62,500 nt of DNA. Origin: Stramonita haemastoma. Lineage: Eukaryota > Mollusca > Gastropoda > Neogastropoda > Muricidae. Location of the stretch: contig CM060323.1 of NCBI GenBank assembly GCA_030674155.1, positions 41,293,485-41,355,984 on the forward strand, given 5' to 3'. This document shows positions 1 to 11,089 of the stretch, one piece after another. Below the pieces are notes generated by a model, which saw only the letters and a program-made list of their open reading frames with translations, was not told the DNA's origin and made no database searches. Every line of letters begins with the position of its first letter. Position 1 is the stretch's first letter. Made by a program: the position numbers and the translations under genes.

Positions 1-985
1 CGGCCCACCGGCATCCTGCTACACACAGCCATGGTGACAGTGTTGGTAACAGTGTTGTTTACCGTAAGAAAGGGGCAGCGCAAATTGCTAGGGACAAAAA
101 GAGAGTGGAGACACATAAGGTCAGTGTCATAAATAAACAACATGAACATTCTGTCTCCCCTTCGGATTTGTTTCTCCCGACGCCCCCAAGTTTATTTTAC
201 AACGAAAATGAAATGGCCATGGGCACATTCAAAGGTGACACGCCCACTGGCCCTCCTCGCTGCGCTGCAAAATCCGCACGTGCAACAGGGAAAGCCGTCT
301 CTTCTCCGTCATGCATGCCTGATGTTGACCCCGTGTCAGTGACAGTGCAACCGCACGAATTGGCCCTTGAAGACTGGAGTCTCGACTCTGACACGGACAA
401 GAATACTGACAATGAAGAAGTCATATCTGTGAGCAGTGACGCGCCAGCAGTGCCGCCTGTGACACTGGCAGAGCACAGCTCTACGGAAGATGTGACAGGG
501 AACAGCAAGAGAGCGGAACCACTGGAAACGAATGCCGAAAGTGCGACTGCCATCGATGAAGCAGGAGGCGGCTCCACTGTGTCCGGCGAGGATCGCAGGG
601 AATTGATGGAACTTCTGCAGCAATTTGCAGACACAATGAACAGGGGCTTTGATTCATTGGAGAAAGCAAATGAAGACGGGAGGGCAGCTGAAGACAGGAA
701 TCTTCCCGACACGTCCAGTGACCAGCCAGCAGTACAACCACATGGCTGATGCCGCTCTGTGACAGTTCCTCGGTCCTTGCTACGACATGGGTTGTTACCA
801 GTGACATCCACACAAACTATTGCAAACAATACCGCGTTTCGGTTACCAATCGCGAAGAATCCTTGATATTGTACAGTTTGAAATTTTGTTGTATCTTTCG
901 ATTTCGGTCCCCTCCCCCATCTACCCATTTGTGAAAGGGTTGAAAAACCTAACACAATAAATCTTTGTCATTGTCATTGTCATTG
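1..985 (+). mobile_element. 3' part of a retroelement-like ORF with UTR and (TTGTCA)n tail
   Basis: A frame is open from base 3 to a TGA at 747-749 (about 248 codons, truncated by the window edge). A basic segment (VVYRKKGAAQIARDKKRVE) is followed by an acidic, Ser/Thr-rich region without known domains. The basic motif resembles the zinc-knuckle-adjacent region of gag-like ORF1 proteins in invertebrate retroelements, from memory. About 200 bp later come AATAAA (955-960) and repeats of TCATTG, a tail style common for non-LTR elements. The alternative is the last exon of a host gene. Confidence 0.4.
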
Positions 986-1960
986 TCTCTCTCTCTCTCT
1001 CTCTGGGGGGAAGCATGCTCCTAGCTAAACCTTGCTAGACTATTTAAACTTTGTTTTTTCCTCACAGGGGATCCATGTGTCGTCAAGATGGCTGATAGAC
1101 AGACCACCACCACTACCACCACCACCATCCCAGAAACCACAGCCAAGAAGCAACTTCACCCTCCTGAAGGGACACTAGGCAGAAAAGACCTGAGGTGCAG
1201 ATGCAGATGTCAGTGCTCGGGAATGACACGACATGACATGACAGCATGGGGGGCACTACGGCCCTGTCCAGTACTGACCACGTCATCAGCGAGACAGCTG
1301 CAGAATCAGGCCACCTGCATCTTCTCGGGGGGTCATGAAGTCCACGCCAATACTTCTAGCTTGAAACCAGCACAGGACTGCAAAATTAATTTCCAATTCT
1401 GTAGAGGATGTGAATTAGATATTCATTTCATCACAGACCATCACAATTCAAGATTTATGTGGGTTTTTTTTTGGGGGGACAAGATCTCTTTAATTTCAAG
1501 ATTGAAAAAGATAAACCCGGGGAGGTACAAGCTGTAATGCTGTCCCATGAGAGGAAGACTTTTGCAATCAACGAAAAGACTTGAACAGCATGAAACTCCA
1601 CATAGGCCACACAGAACATTACCCTTGCAGGAATGGCAGCCAGATTAGAGAAGATGTGCAACATACCTGTCTGTCCACTGAGGGGCTGCAAAGAAAATCA
1701 GGCCTTCGACCATCAACTCAATGTGAGTACGATAAAGTTCATTATATTTTGTCGACACTTGATGAACCTGGCATCATCTGTCTGGCTGTCTGTCTGTCGG
1801 TCTCTGTCTGTCTGTCTCTCTTTTTTTTTCTTTTTTTTCTTTTTTTTTTTACTGACAACTTTCTCTATCAGTCTCTCTGTCTGTCACTTAAAAAATTTTT
1901 TTTTTACTGACAACTTTGTCTCCCTCTGTCGCTCTCTCTCTCTCATTGTTTTATTAACTC
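986..1960 (+). other. unrecognised region with a 149-codon frame at 1088-1537
   Basis: After a TCTC run and a splice-acceptor-like TTTTTTCCTCACAG (1055-1068), a frame from ATG 1088 to TAA 1537 begins MADRQ, a threonine run, then IPETTAKKQLHPPEGTLGRK. I recognise no domain. The 1560-1720 stretch, around MKLHIGHTEHYPC, faintly resembles a decayed C2H2 finger linker. It could be a first exon, a pseudogene or chance. Confidence 0.2.
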
Positions 1961-1964
1961 TCTC

Positions 1965-1979
1965 TCACTCTCTCACTCT

Positions 1980-2072
<93 letters not shown>

Positions 2073-2100
2073 CTCTCACTCTCTCTGTCTGTGTCTGTCT
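1965..2100. repeat. (TC)n microsatellite
   Basis: Nearly perfect TC dinucleotide run of about 120 bp, preceded by imperfect TCTG/TTTT tracts from 1785. Confidence 0.98.
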
Positions 2101-2202
2101 CTGTAACTGAAATGGTTGGCACTGCTATTGGTGACGCTTCAGTGCCCCTAGAGAGCAGCCTGAATTGTAGTATAGTATAGAAATCTGACTTAAAAGTTCT
2201 TT

Positions 2203-2269
<67 letters not shown>
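2203..2269. repeat. (CA)n microsatellite
   Basis: Pure CA run of about 66 bp. Confidence 0.98.
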
Positions 2270-2271
<2 letters not shown>

Positions 2272-2299
2272 CTCTATTTAGACAAAAATGAATCCTATT

Positions 2300-2412
2300 A
2301 CACTTTTTTTTTCGTATCTGGGCTAGAGCTCGAGGTTCACCAATGGTAATATTTTGCGTATGCGACCGTTTTTGCCCACAATGAACGTAGCCGCATTCCG
2401 ACTTCGGGAATG
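2300..2412 (-). repeat. short dispersed repeat, family D
   Basis: Reverse copy of a 105-120 bp element. In the forward sense it has TTCCCGAAGTCGGAATGCGG at one end and GAACCTCGGAGCTCTAGC near the other. Other copies lie at 5795-5912, 26690-26790, 41930-42040 and a head-to-head pair at 46512-46632. No coding capacity. Confidence 0.8.
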
Positions 2413-2483
2413 TATGTATGTATGTATGTATGTATGTATGTATGTATGTATGTATGTATGTATGTTCGTCCGTCCGTCCGTCC

Positions 2484-2541
<58 letters not shown>

Positions 2542-2596
2542 ATGTATGTATGTATGTATGTATGTATGTATGTATGTATGTATGTATGTATGTATT
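2408..2596. repeat. compound tetranucleotide array (TATG)n-(TCCG)n-(TGTC)n-(TGTA)n
   Basis: Four successive tetranucleotide blocks that differ by single substitutions, directly abutting the end of family D copy 2300-2412. Confidence 0.97.
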
Positions 2597-2769
2597 GCCT
2601 TTGCTTTCAGACACTTCACAGCAACCTTTGACCTCCTCCCCACACAATCCATGACCCGCATGACTCGCACTGGTTAGGCCCGTGTTGGTTAATAAAAGGG
2701 TAGGGAATGAAGACTCGGGGAAATGTAACCAAGCTTCTGCTTTTGCTTCAACCCTCTCTCTCACTGTCA

Positions 2770-2990
2770 TGGGAGCGAAAAATGCCTAGCGCTGCCGTTG
2801 AGTGCCTGACAAGTCAGGCCCCGTGCATTTTGGCCCTGAAAGGTTTTTGAGATCTGGGACTATAAGAAAATACCAGATCTTCTTTTTCATCAAATGTTCA
2901 GACAGCAACTACTGTGGTCTGGCATATGACCGAAAGCGCGTTGCACTGCCGTTCAGCGTCTGACAAGTCAGGCCCAGCGCATCTGACAGC
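2770..2990 (+). repeat. two direct copies of short dispersed repeat, family E
   Basis: GCGCTGCCGTT...TGCCTGACAAGTCAGGCCC occurs at about 2788-2825 and again at about 2938-2975. Related copies lie at 9785-9875 (+) and 52290-52420 (-). GACAAGTC is preserved in most copies. No ORF; probably a short non-autonomous element or satellite fragment. Confidence 0.7.
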
Positions 2991-3854
2991 TTAGGTCTTG
3001 TGACTGGGGATAACATTCTGTCCCAGAGACTCGTTTTCATGGATCGTTCTGGCATGCTTCCCGTTCACACAGAATTGAGCCACAAAGCTCTGGCTAAAAT
3101 ATTTCAATGCTGCTGGCGTGAGTCTACGTAACCGTTTGCCCCCGAAAGCCAGTGCATCCAGTGAGCAGTTTCCTAAGCCTACTGCCTGCAGTCTTCCACA
3201 GCGGAAAGTCTACAGAGGTCAGTCAGTATGCACACAGCCACCGATCCGACCACACTACTGCCGCTTTGCAACAACCGATTTCACAGGCACAACCAGAAAC
3301 ACAACACAACTGGCTGTGAGACCTCTGGACAATGGCTACCATACAAAAAAAGGACACCTGTCTCACCTGCACATTTTTTTCTCCTTTCACCTTCACCATC
3401 CCGTACTCTTGGGGCACTCTCACCCCTGACGATTTTGCAACCAGCTTCCTCCTCCTCCTCCAGTCCTCGTACACACGCAAATTTCAGCGTTTCCCTGTAA
3501 CAAGTCGAGGCCAGTCCAGTCCACACGGTCGCGTTCGTTTGGTGGGCTTTGGACTGACCTACCGTCAAACGATGGATCGCTGGGCACCACACTTCTGATT
3601 GCATCGTCAATTCTTGCTCAATGATAAAAAGTAGATAAAGTAAAAATAGAAAATATAACATAGAAATAGGGAATAAAATAAATGAAACAAAAACTTAAAT
3701 CATTTTCATTAAAACGAGACATAGAATAGGAAATAATGTACAGAGATAGAATATAAATTGAAAAAAAAAGCCATAGAAATAAAATACAAATAAAAATAAA
3801 AAATAGGGAACTAAAATTTAAAGCAAGAGATGACAGGAGCGCAATCTTGGTGAC
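2991..3854. other. unannotated stretch
   Basis: Short open frames here have no recognisable similarity. The 3650-3830 part is AT-rich with repeated AATAGAAA-like words. I see no gene. Confidence 0.5.
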
Positions 3855-4655
3855 AGTGATCTCGGTGTCCGTAAACACCACCGGCACGCTCTACGGTGAT
3901 TTTGGTGTCCGTAAACACCACCATCTACGGTGATCTTGGTGTCCGCAAACACTACCACCTACACTGACCTTGGTGTCCGCAAACACTACCACCTACACCG
4001 ATCTTGGTGTCCGTAAACACCACCACCTACATTGATCTTGGTGTCCGTAAACACCACCACCTACACTTATCTTGGTGTCCGTAAACACCACCACCTTCAG
4101 TAATCTTGGTGTCCGTAAACACCACCGGCACCACCTACACTGATCTTGGTGTCCGTAAACACCACCCTCTACAGCGATCTTGGTGTCCGTAAGCACCACC
4201 ACCTACGGTAATCTTGGTGTCCGTAAACACCACCCTTCACGGTAATCTTGGTGTTGGAAAACACCATCACCTACAGTGATCTTGGTGTCCGTAAACACCA
4301 CCCTCTACAGTGATCTTGGTGTCCGTAAACACCACCCTTTACGGTGATCTTGGTGTCCGTAAACACCACCACCACCTACAGTGATCTGGTGTCCGTAAAC
4401 ACACCACCACCTACAGTGATCCTGGTGTCCGTAAACACCACCCCTACACTGATCTTGGTGTCCGTAAACACCACCCTTTACGGTGATCTGGTGTCCGTAA
4501 ACACCACCCTTTACGGTGATCTTGGTGTCCGTAAACACCACCACTACAGTGATCCTGGTGTCGGTAAACACCACCAACTACAGTGATCCTGGTGTCCGTA
4601 AACACCGCCACCTACAGTGATCTTGGTGTTGGAAAACACCACCACCTACACAAGC
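3855..4655. repeat. minisatellite with 33-37 bp units built on GGTGTCCGTAAACACC
   Basis: About two dozen copies of GATCTTGGTGTCCGTAAACACCACCACCTACAGT-like units, written here as the core GGTGTCCGTAAACACC plus a variable spacer. The core is an inverted repeat (GGTGT...ACACC) and contains GTAAACA. Frames through the array are by-products. Confidence 0.97.
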
Positions 4656-5390
4656 TTTGACACGGGGGTCACAGGGATTGGGGCTTTATTACCTCTCACA
4701 TGTTCACAGCATTTCCTTAGGCTTTTTCCCTCCCATACTTTATTCCACGCGGGTCCTAATCTGGTGAGTGGTTGTGTGGGTCATCTGAGAGTCCTCTTAT
4801 GTGGTGAATCATCAAGTGGATCATCTGAGAGTCTTCTCCTAAAAGCCATCTTGTGGATCACCTGGGAGCCGTCTCCTCAAAAATAAAGCCATCTGGAAAG
4901 CTGACATCAACAAAATATGCTCAGAACATGTAAGAAGTGTACAGATGTGGTGGAAAACTTACTTCATCAATGTTGGGATGTGTAAGTATATAAGAAGTGT
5001 ACAGCTAGAGTAGAGTGACTTTATTATACATAATTCAGGTATAAGGCGTTAAGCTAAGTCTTTGAGAAAATCTAGTTCCCTTCTGGCTAGGCTCGATGAG
5101 TCTTTTTTTTTTTTTAATTGTAAAGATTGTGTGTGTGCATTTATTGATTTGTTTGCTGCTTCTTGTGTTGAAAGAATGCCTCCATGCTTGGAATTTACTC
5201 AGAAAAAAAAGATATGTAGAAATAGACAACTTGATAACTTTGGGAATTTATTCAGAGAGAAATGTACCGAAATCGTGTACCTGAAAAACCTATTTTTAAA
5301 ATTTATTCAGATACAAAGATGTGCAGAAATAGTGTACTTGTTAACTTCATTTCGAAATTTATTTAATCACTGGGCATTATTTCTGTCGGG
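4656..5390. other. unannotated stretch with small internal duplications
   Basis: Contains repeated words (ATCATCTGAGAGTC twice at 4778-4838; GTATATAAGAAGTGTACAG-like twice at 4927-5003; TTTATTCAGA three times at 5190-5310). No gene seen. Confidence 0.5.
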
Positions 5391-5640
5391 AACCGAGATA
5401 GCCTAGTGGTAAGAACGTTGAGCTCATGATTTTACGGGCCGGGTTCGAGCCACCACTGAGACTTCAATTCGAGATTTTTTTTTTTACCCTGGAGTTAACA
5501 TCAGTACCGACTCCACTCTCCGAAAGTCTTTCAGATCAGACTTCAGCCAAGATCCCACCTACAAACGCACGCAGAACAGACAGGGTACATGTTAAAACCT
5601 GTTTTGCCTTTAAGGAGGCTATTGGGTGCCTTTAGGAACT
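5391..5640 (+). mobile_element. tRNA-derived SINE, family A (diverged)
   Basis: Head GATAGCCTAGTGGTAAGAAC with A box and GGGTTCGAGCC B box, then CTGGAGTTAACATCAGTACC and a diverged core. See 49774-50130 for a well-preserved copy. Confidence 0.75.
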
Positions 5641-5794
5641 TTCTACGATTTTTACAACCATCTCCTAGCCCTTCCCTACGAAACGCCCACATATGGTCTA
5701 CAGAAGCATACAATTAATGAACACAGTGCACGTGTACAGGGAAAGAGGGGTTCTCTCCCTTAACGTAAGGATAGTAGCATGCACATGATTGTTT

Positions 5795-5912
5795 TGATAT
5801 TCCCGAAGTCGGAATGCGGCTACCTTGCTGGTAGGGAAACACGATCCCATGATTATGCAAAGTGTCACCATCAGTGAACCTCGGAACTCCGACTGAGGAA
5901 CGAAAAAATAGA
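5795..5912 (+). repeat. family D short dispersed repeat
   Basis: TTCCCGAAGTCGGAATGCGG through GTGAACCTCGGAACTCCGAC, about 80% like the other copies by eye. Confidence 0.8.
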
Positions 5913-5937
5913 GTGCGTGCATAGCACAGGGATGCAG

Positions 5938-6006
5938 GCATGCACGCACGCACGCACACACGCACACACACCACGCACACACACGCACACACACGCACAC
6001 ACACAC

Positions 6007-6052
<46 letters not shown>

Positions 6053-6092
6053 CCACCCACACACACACGCACCTACGCACCCACGCACTCAG
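5938..6092. repeat. (CACG)n/(CA)n microsatellite
   Basis: Alternating CACG and CA repeats over about 150 bp, immediately downstream of a family D copy. Confidence 0.97.
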
Positions 6093-6249
6093 TCTTACTA
6101 ATGATGACCTACTGCTTTCAGGGCCTGTGGGTCTGGAATCAAGGGCCAGTGACCTAAGCTGACATGTGAGGGCGGCCATATTTACCTGCCTTTTCTATCA
6201 GCAAGGCCCATAACCAAGATGGTATTCAGGGTGGACATGAGGGCGTGGC

Positions 6250-7750
6250 ACAAATGATCAAGGAAAACATCGCAGACAACACGGCAGAACCATTGAGGAC
6301 ATCGCAGACAACACGGCAAATCATTGAGGACATCGCAGACAACACGGCAAATCATTGAGGACATCGCAGACAACACGGCAAATCATTGAGGACATCGCAA
6401 ACAACACGGCAAATCATTGAGGACATCGCAGACAACACGGCAAATCATTGAGGACATCGCAGACAACACGGCAAATCATTGAGGACATCGCAGACAACAC
6501 GGCAAATCATTGAGGACATCGCAGACAACACGGCAAATCATTGAGGACATCGAAAACACAGCAAATCAATGACAACATCGAGGACAAAAGGGTGAATCAA
6601 TGACAACATTGAGGACAACACGTCAAATCATCGAAGACAACACGGCAAATCAATGATAACATCGAGGACAACACGGCAAATCATCGAAGACAACATCGAG
6701 GACAACACGGCAAATCATCGAGGACAACATCGAGGACAACATGGCAAATCATCGAAGGACAACATCGAGACAACACGACAAACCATCGATGACAACATCG
6801 AGGACAACACGGCAAAACATCGAGGACAACATCGAGGACAACATCGAGGACAACATGGCAAATCATCGAAGACAACATCGAGGACAACATGGCAAATCAT
6901 CGAGGACAACATCGAGGACAACACGGCAAACCATCGAGGACAACATCGAGGACAACATGGCAAATCATCGAAGACAACATCGAGGACAACACGGCAAATC
7001 ATCGAGGACAACATCGAGGACAATATCAAAGGCCATACGGCAAATCATCAAGGACAGCACCCAAGTCGACATTGCACATCGGCATGAACAACGAGGACAA
7101 CACGGCAAATCATTGAGGACAACATTGATGACAGCATCGAAGACAACACGGTAAATCATTGAGGACAACATCGAAGACAACACGGTAAATCATTATTGAG
7201 GACAACAAGGACAACACGGCAAATCATTGAGGACAACATCGAAGACAACACTGCAAATCATTGAGGATAACATGGGATGACAACACGGCAAATCACCGAG
7301 ACAACATCGAAGACATCACGGTAAATCATCAATGATAACATCGAGGACAACACTTCAAATCATCGAGGACAACATCGGGGACAACATCCAAGACAGCACG
7401 ACAAATTAACAACGAGGACAACATCTAAGACAGCACGGCAAGTCATCGAAGACAACAACGAGGACAACAGCGAGGACAACATCGAGGACAACAGTGTAAA
7501 TCATACAACGAGGACAACACGGCAAATCATCGACAACATCGAAGACAACACGGCTAATCATCGAGGACAACATCGAAGACAACACGGCAAATCATTGAGG
7601 ACAACATTAAAGACAACATCGGCAAATCATCGAGGACAACATCGAAGACAACACGGCAAATCATTGAGGACAACATCGAGGACAAAACGGCAAATCATCG
7701 AGACACACGGCAAATCATCAGACACATTGAGAAAAATAACGAGGAAAACA
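6250..7750. repeat. minisatellite, 31-bp units grading into 16-bp subunits
   Basis: 6285-6545 holds about eight nearly identical 31-bp units (core ACAACACGGCAAATCATTG). Rightward the units change to ATCGAGGACAACATCGAGG-type subunits and become irregular. All three forward frames stay open for long distances only because of the repeat. Confidence 0.97.
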
Positions 7751-8500
7751 CGGTAAATTGTATGATTAATTTTTTTGTTTTTGAAAGATGGTCTTTGTAG
7801 TAGTCTCGAACGTTTTACGGCTTTTTCACGTAAGTAATATACACCAGGATGAATGCTTTGTTCATGAGTGTAAGACTGGTAATGCTAATGCTCTGGTAAT
7901 ACTCTGGTAATGTTCTGGTAATGCCCATATTGTGCATTTTGATACGTTTTTGATTTGAAGTAATGGATAGTGGAATACAAGATCTCCATGTTTCTGCGGG
8001 AAAGACAGTAAAAGGATTAGAATTCTTTGATCTGAGTTGTTTCATCAACCAGGACCGAAATTTGATGCTTTTTGTTAGACTGGTACCCTTTGCTGTTAAC
8101 TTTAAAAAATATCTTTCAATACATTGGTTTAAAAAATACTGTTCATACATGTCACACTGTTGTGTATGAGACTGTAATATTTAGTTGTTGTTTTTTTTAC
8201 ACCGAGGTTTTTTTTTTTTTTAATGAATCAGATTTCATTATTTTGGGAAAAACCTATCTAAAAAGGATTTGTGATAGTCTGTGATGTCTTTTGGAATTGT
8301 AAAAAAATCTATGACTCGTGTCAATTTGGAGGGGGGGGGGGGGGAGATACTCGTCATTATGTATCCTTTGATACCCATCAATCCTTGTAGAACTGGCACT
8401 TTTGTGATGTTTTGAAGTAGTAGTTTTTTGTTTGGTTGGATTTTTTTTTCCAAAAATAGATGATGGGTGCAAGTAATAGTTTGTAGTAGTAGTTGAGTAG
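7751..8500. other. AT-rich stretch without recognisable gene
   Basis: A 111-codon minus-strand frame (8150-7815) has no recognisable domain. CTGGTAATG words repeat at 7870-7925, and a poly-G run lies at 8331-8344. Confidence 0.4.
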
Positions 8501-8665
8501 TAGTAGTAGTGAGAGAGAGAGAGTAGTAGAGTAGAGTAGAGAGAAGTAGTAGAGTGGAGAGGTAGAGTGAGAGAGAGAGTAGAGAGAGAGAGAAGAGTAG
8601 AGAGTAGAGAGAGAGAGAGAGAGAGAGGAGAGGGGGAGAGAGGAGAGAGAGGGGAGGGAGATGAT
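8500..8665. repeat. imperfect (GA)n/(AGT)n tract
   Basis: Purine-only tract of about 165 bp on the + strand with GTAG interruptions. Confidence 0.95.
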
Positions 8666-9019
8666 AGCAGAAAGTTTCAAAAGCATATGAAGCAAAGTAG
8701 TGGGATGACTATTGAGTAAGTTATATACGAAAGTGCTCCACATTATAAAAAATATGCGTATATCTACCTTTTAGATATTTAATTGAAATTCCATACTTAA
8801 AAAAAGTGCCGTTAACTTTCAATTATTTTTAATTTTTTTATTTTTTCCAGACACATTGAAAATGCACATGGGTTTTCGTACATCTTTTTTTTTTTTTTTT
8901 TTTTTCATTTCGGTCATGAATAATTCATGTTTTTGACATCCGGTGAATGAGGCTACATTTCGAGAAATATGTGGTGAACATGGTATTTTAAACGTGTGTG
9001 CAAGGTGTTTGGATGCGGT

Positions 9020-9062
9020 GAGTGAGTGAGTGAGTGGTGTGTTGTGTGTGTGGTGTGGTGTG

Positions 9063-9093
<31 letters not shown>

Positions 9094-9115
9094 TGGTGGG
9101 GAGGGGGGGATAGTG
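9020..9115. repeat. (GAGT)n and (GT)n tract
   Basis: GTGAGTGAGTGA followed by imperfect GT repeats; no gene in the 8670-9540 flank. Confidence 0.95.
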
Positions 9116-9541
9116 AAGAGGGAACATAACTTTTGAAGATGTATTTTAAGGGAAAGGGGTGTTGGGAGGAGTAGAATACACCTGTTTGGATCAGTGGGGA
9201 CAGGGGAGGGGAGCTAGCTGATAGATTTTTTTTTCACAGGGTTCAATTTCCGCGTATTCCTTTGCTAAAGAAATTCTCGCCTGGGTTATTTGGGTGTAAT
9301 CCTTTCTTTTTTAAATGGAGACAAATTGTTCAAAAATTGATTCTCAATGACTTGGCTGAAAACTGGAAATTTATCATTTAAAAAAATTCGAACACCAAAA
9401 TCGAACAAAAACTTTTGATTCTGATAGGACTGGTAATTAGAATGATTTGATAAAACTTCTGCATTTCCTGGCTATACTAAATTTTTGGACTGGTGATAAA
9501 AACGATCTATACCATTGTGTCTGAAGCTACACACTAAAGTG

Positions 9542-9697
9542 TCTACCTGCTCTTGTGTCCACATGCATGCATACAGACAGACCGGACTGACGACCCTTGC
9601 CCCAATATTAACCTTTAACATTAACCCTAACCCTTTAAACTAACCTTTGCAGTTACTCTAACCCTGGCCCGTCATGTGGACACAAATGGCAGGTAGA
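9542..9697. mobile_element. foldback/MITE-like inverted repeat with telomere-like words
   Basis: Arms CTACCTGC-TCTTGTGTCCACATG (9544-9565) and CATGTGGACACAAATGGCAGGTAG (9673-9696) are near-perfect inverted complements around about 107 bp that contain TTAACCCTAACCC-like words (9617-9640). The total size fits a small MITE; no target duplication was identified. Confidence 0.5.
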
Positions 9698-9784
9698 TTC
9701 CTTGGTACATGCTGACACTATGGCTAAACATTTGTTTCCTACGGCTGGGGGTGGTTGAAAATTTTTCTCTCTCTCTTTTTCGTT

Positions 9785-9880
9785 GTCTACTCTGACAGCA
9801 AATACTGTTGTCTGTCACCTGAGCGAAAATGCGTTGCGCTGCCGTTAAGCGCCTGACAAGGCAGGCCCATTGCTTTGGTT
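9785..9880 (+). repeat. family E short dispersed repeat
   Basis: ACAGCAAATACTGTTGTCTG...GTTGCGCTGCCGTTAAGCGC and CTGACAAGGCAGGCCC, matching the copies near 2.8 kb and 52.3 kb. Confidence 0.7.
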
Positions 9881-10236
9881 TGTCTCTTATGGGGGAATAT
9901 GGCAGGAAAATGAACCAAAAGGTAGAAAACAGACAAGAAGATGACAGGAAGAAAAGGAACAAGGCAAAAACATGAGAAAAATGAGGGAAATAGGGTGTTT
10001 AGGTCTGCATCTGGGAATAGGTATGAGGACTGAATGTGTGAATGCCCATAGGGTTTTGGTAGTCAAGTAGTCGTTGATAGGGGGGGTGTGAGGGGGGGGG
10101 GGGTGGGGGGAGGGGGAGGTGGAGGGTGGGAGGGGGGGGAGGGGGGAGGAGGAGGTGAAGAGGGGATGCATTATAGGACAGGGGTATTCAAAAGGAGGGG
10201 TACAAAATACATAGTTTTAGGCTAGTAGGAATGAAA
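9881..10236. other. purine-rich unannotated stretch
   Basis: G-rich between 10078 and 10160 (runs of 7-10 G). No coding signal seen. Confidence 0.5.
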
Positions 10237-10240
10237 AGAG

Positions 10241-10291
<51 letters not shown>

Positions 10292-10303
10292 GGAGGAGAG
10301 GAG

Positions 10304-10343
<40 letters not shown>
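10237..10343. repeat. (GA)n then (GT)n microsatellite
   Basis: About 70 bp of GA with GGAG interruptions followed by about 38 bp of GT. Confidence 0.97.
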
Positions 10344-10345
<2 letters not shown>

Positions 10346-10895
10346 TGAATTTTTTTATGTGGAAAAAGCATTTAGGGATATGATGGTTACTGGTTAGTTT
10401 TGGATGAATGTTTGGTGTGTGGTCCACCACTTGTATCCTGGGTTAGATTTTTTTCTATTTGTCTGGGTTTTTTTTTTTTAACCCTTTTCTTTACATTGAT
10501 TCAGAAAGTGTCAGAGAAAAATGACCTGGTCCTATGACTTACCACAAGAAGGGCGATGTTTTTTTTTTAATTTCATGCAGGAGGCAAAACATCGTATTTG
10601 CAGACTGCTGTAGAATCTACATTATACACTTTGTGTGAAGAAAAATGAAGAAATTAATGTGATTGCGTGTTTGTACATTTCCAAATGGAGATTTTCAGAA
10701 TTGAAAGGAAAACTGTCATTGTGGTAGTCCGTAAGAAATAGACATGAGCCCATGCATGTATGCAAATGTGCATGCTAGTGTTTGCATAAATGTCTGACGT
10801 AGGGTGATTCATTTAGTTCTTTCAGGGAATGAAGAGGACGGTTATAGGAACATTTAGGAGGAATGGTAATCCATGTTCAGATCTGAGGATTTTTT

Positions 10896-10899
<4 letters not shown>

Positions 10900-10975
<76 letters not shown>

Positions 10976-10985
10976 AGGAAGAGGG
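10900..10985. repeat. (GA)n microsatellite
   Basis: GA run of about 75 bp. The preceding 10350-10880 interval shows no gene. Confidence 0.97.
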
Positions 10986-11089
10986 GGAGTGGAAAGATGG
11001 TGTGGGATTTTTTAAATATTTTTTTTTACATAGTATATTTTTTCGAGTTTTTTGATGAGGTTGAATGCAGGAAAAAGTCTGTTTTTCGG

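Noticed and set aside
197..955. 252-codon minus-strand frame opposite the left-edge ORF
   Set aside because: Antisense shadow of the plus-strand frame, with no recognisable domain or start context.
1088..1537. 149-codon frame as a confident gene
   Set aside because: No domain recognised and low-complexity threonine start; kept only as a low-confidence note.
3855..4655. CRISPR-like array of palindromic repeats
   Set aside because: Spacers are themselves repetitive and the genome is an intron-bearing animal; it is a minisatellite.
6653..7154. Overlapping long frames reading EDNIEDNTANH-type repeats
   Set aside because: The minisatellite lacks stops in all three frames; no start context, no splice signals, no known family.
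7815..8150. 111-codon minus-strand frame
   Set aside because: AT-rich, no family resemblance and no supporting splice or polyadenylation signals.
9617..9640. Telomere
   Set aside because: Only two or three TTAACCC-like words inside a small inverted repeat; not a telomeric array.
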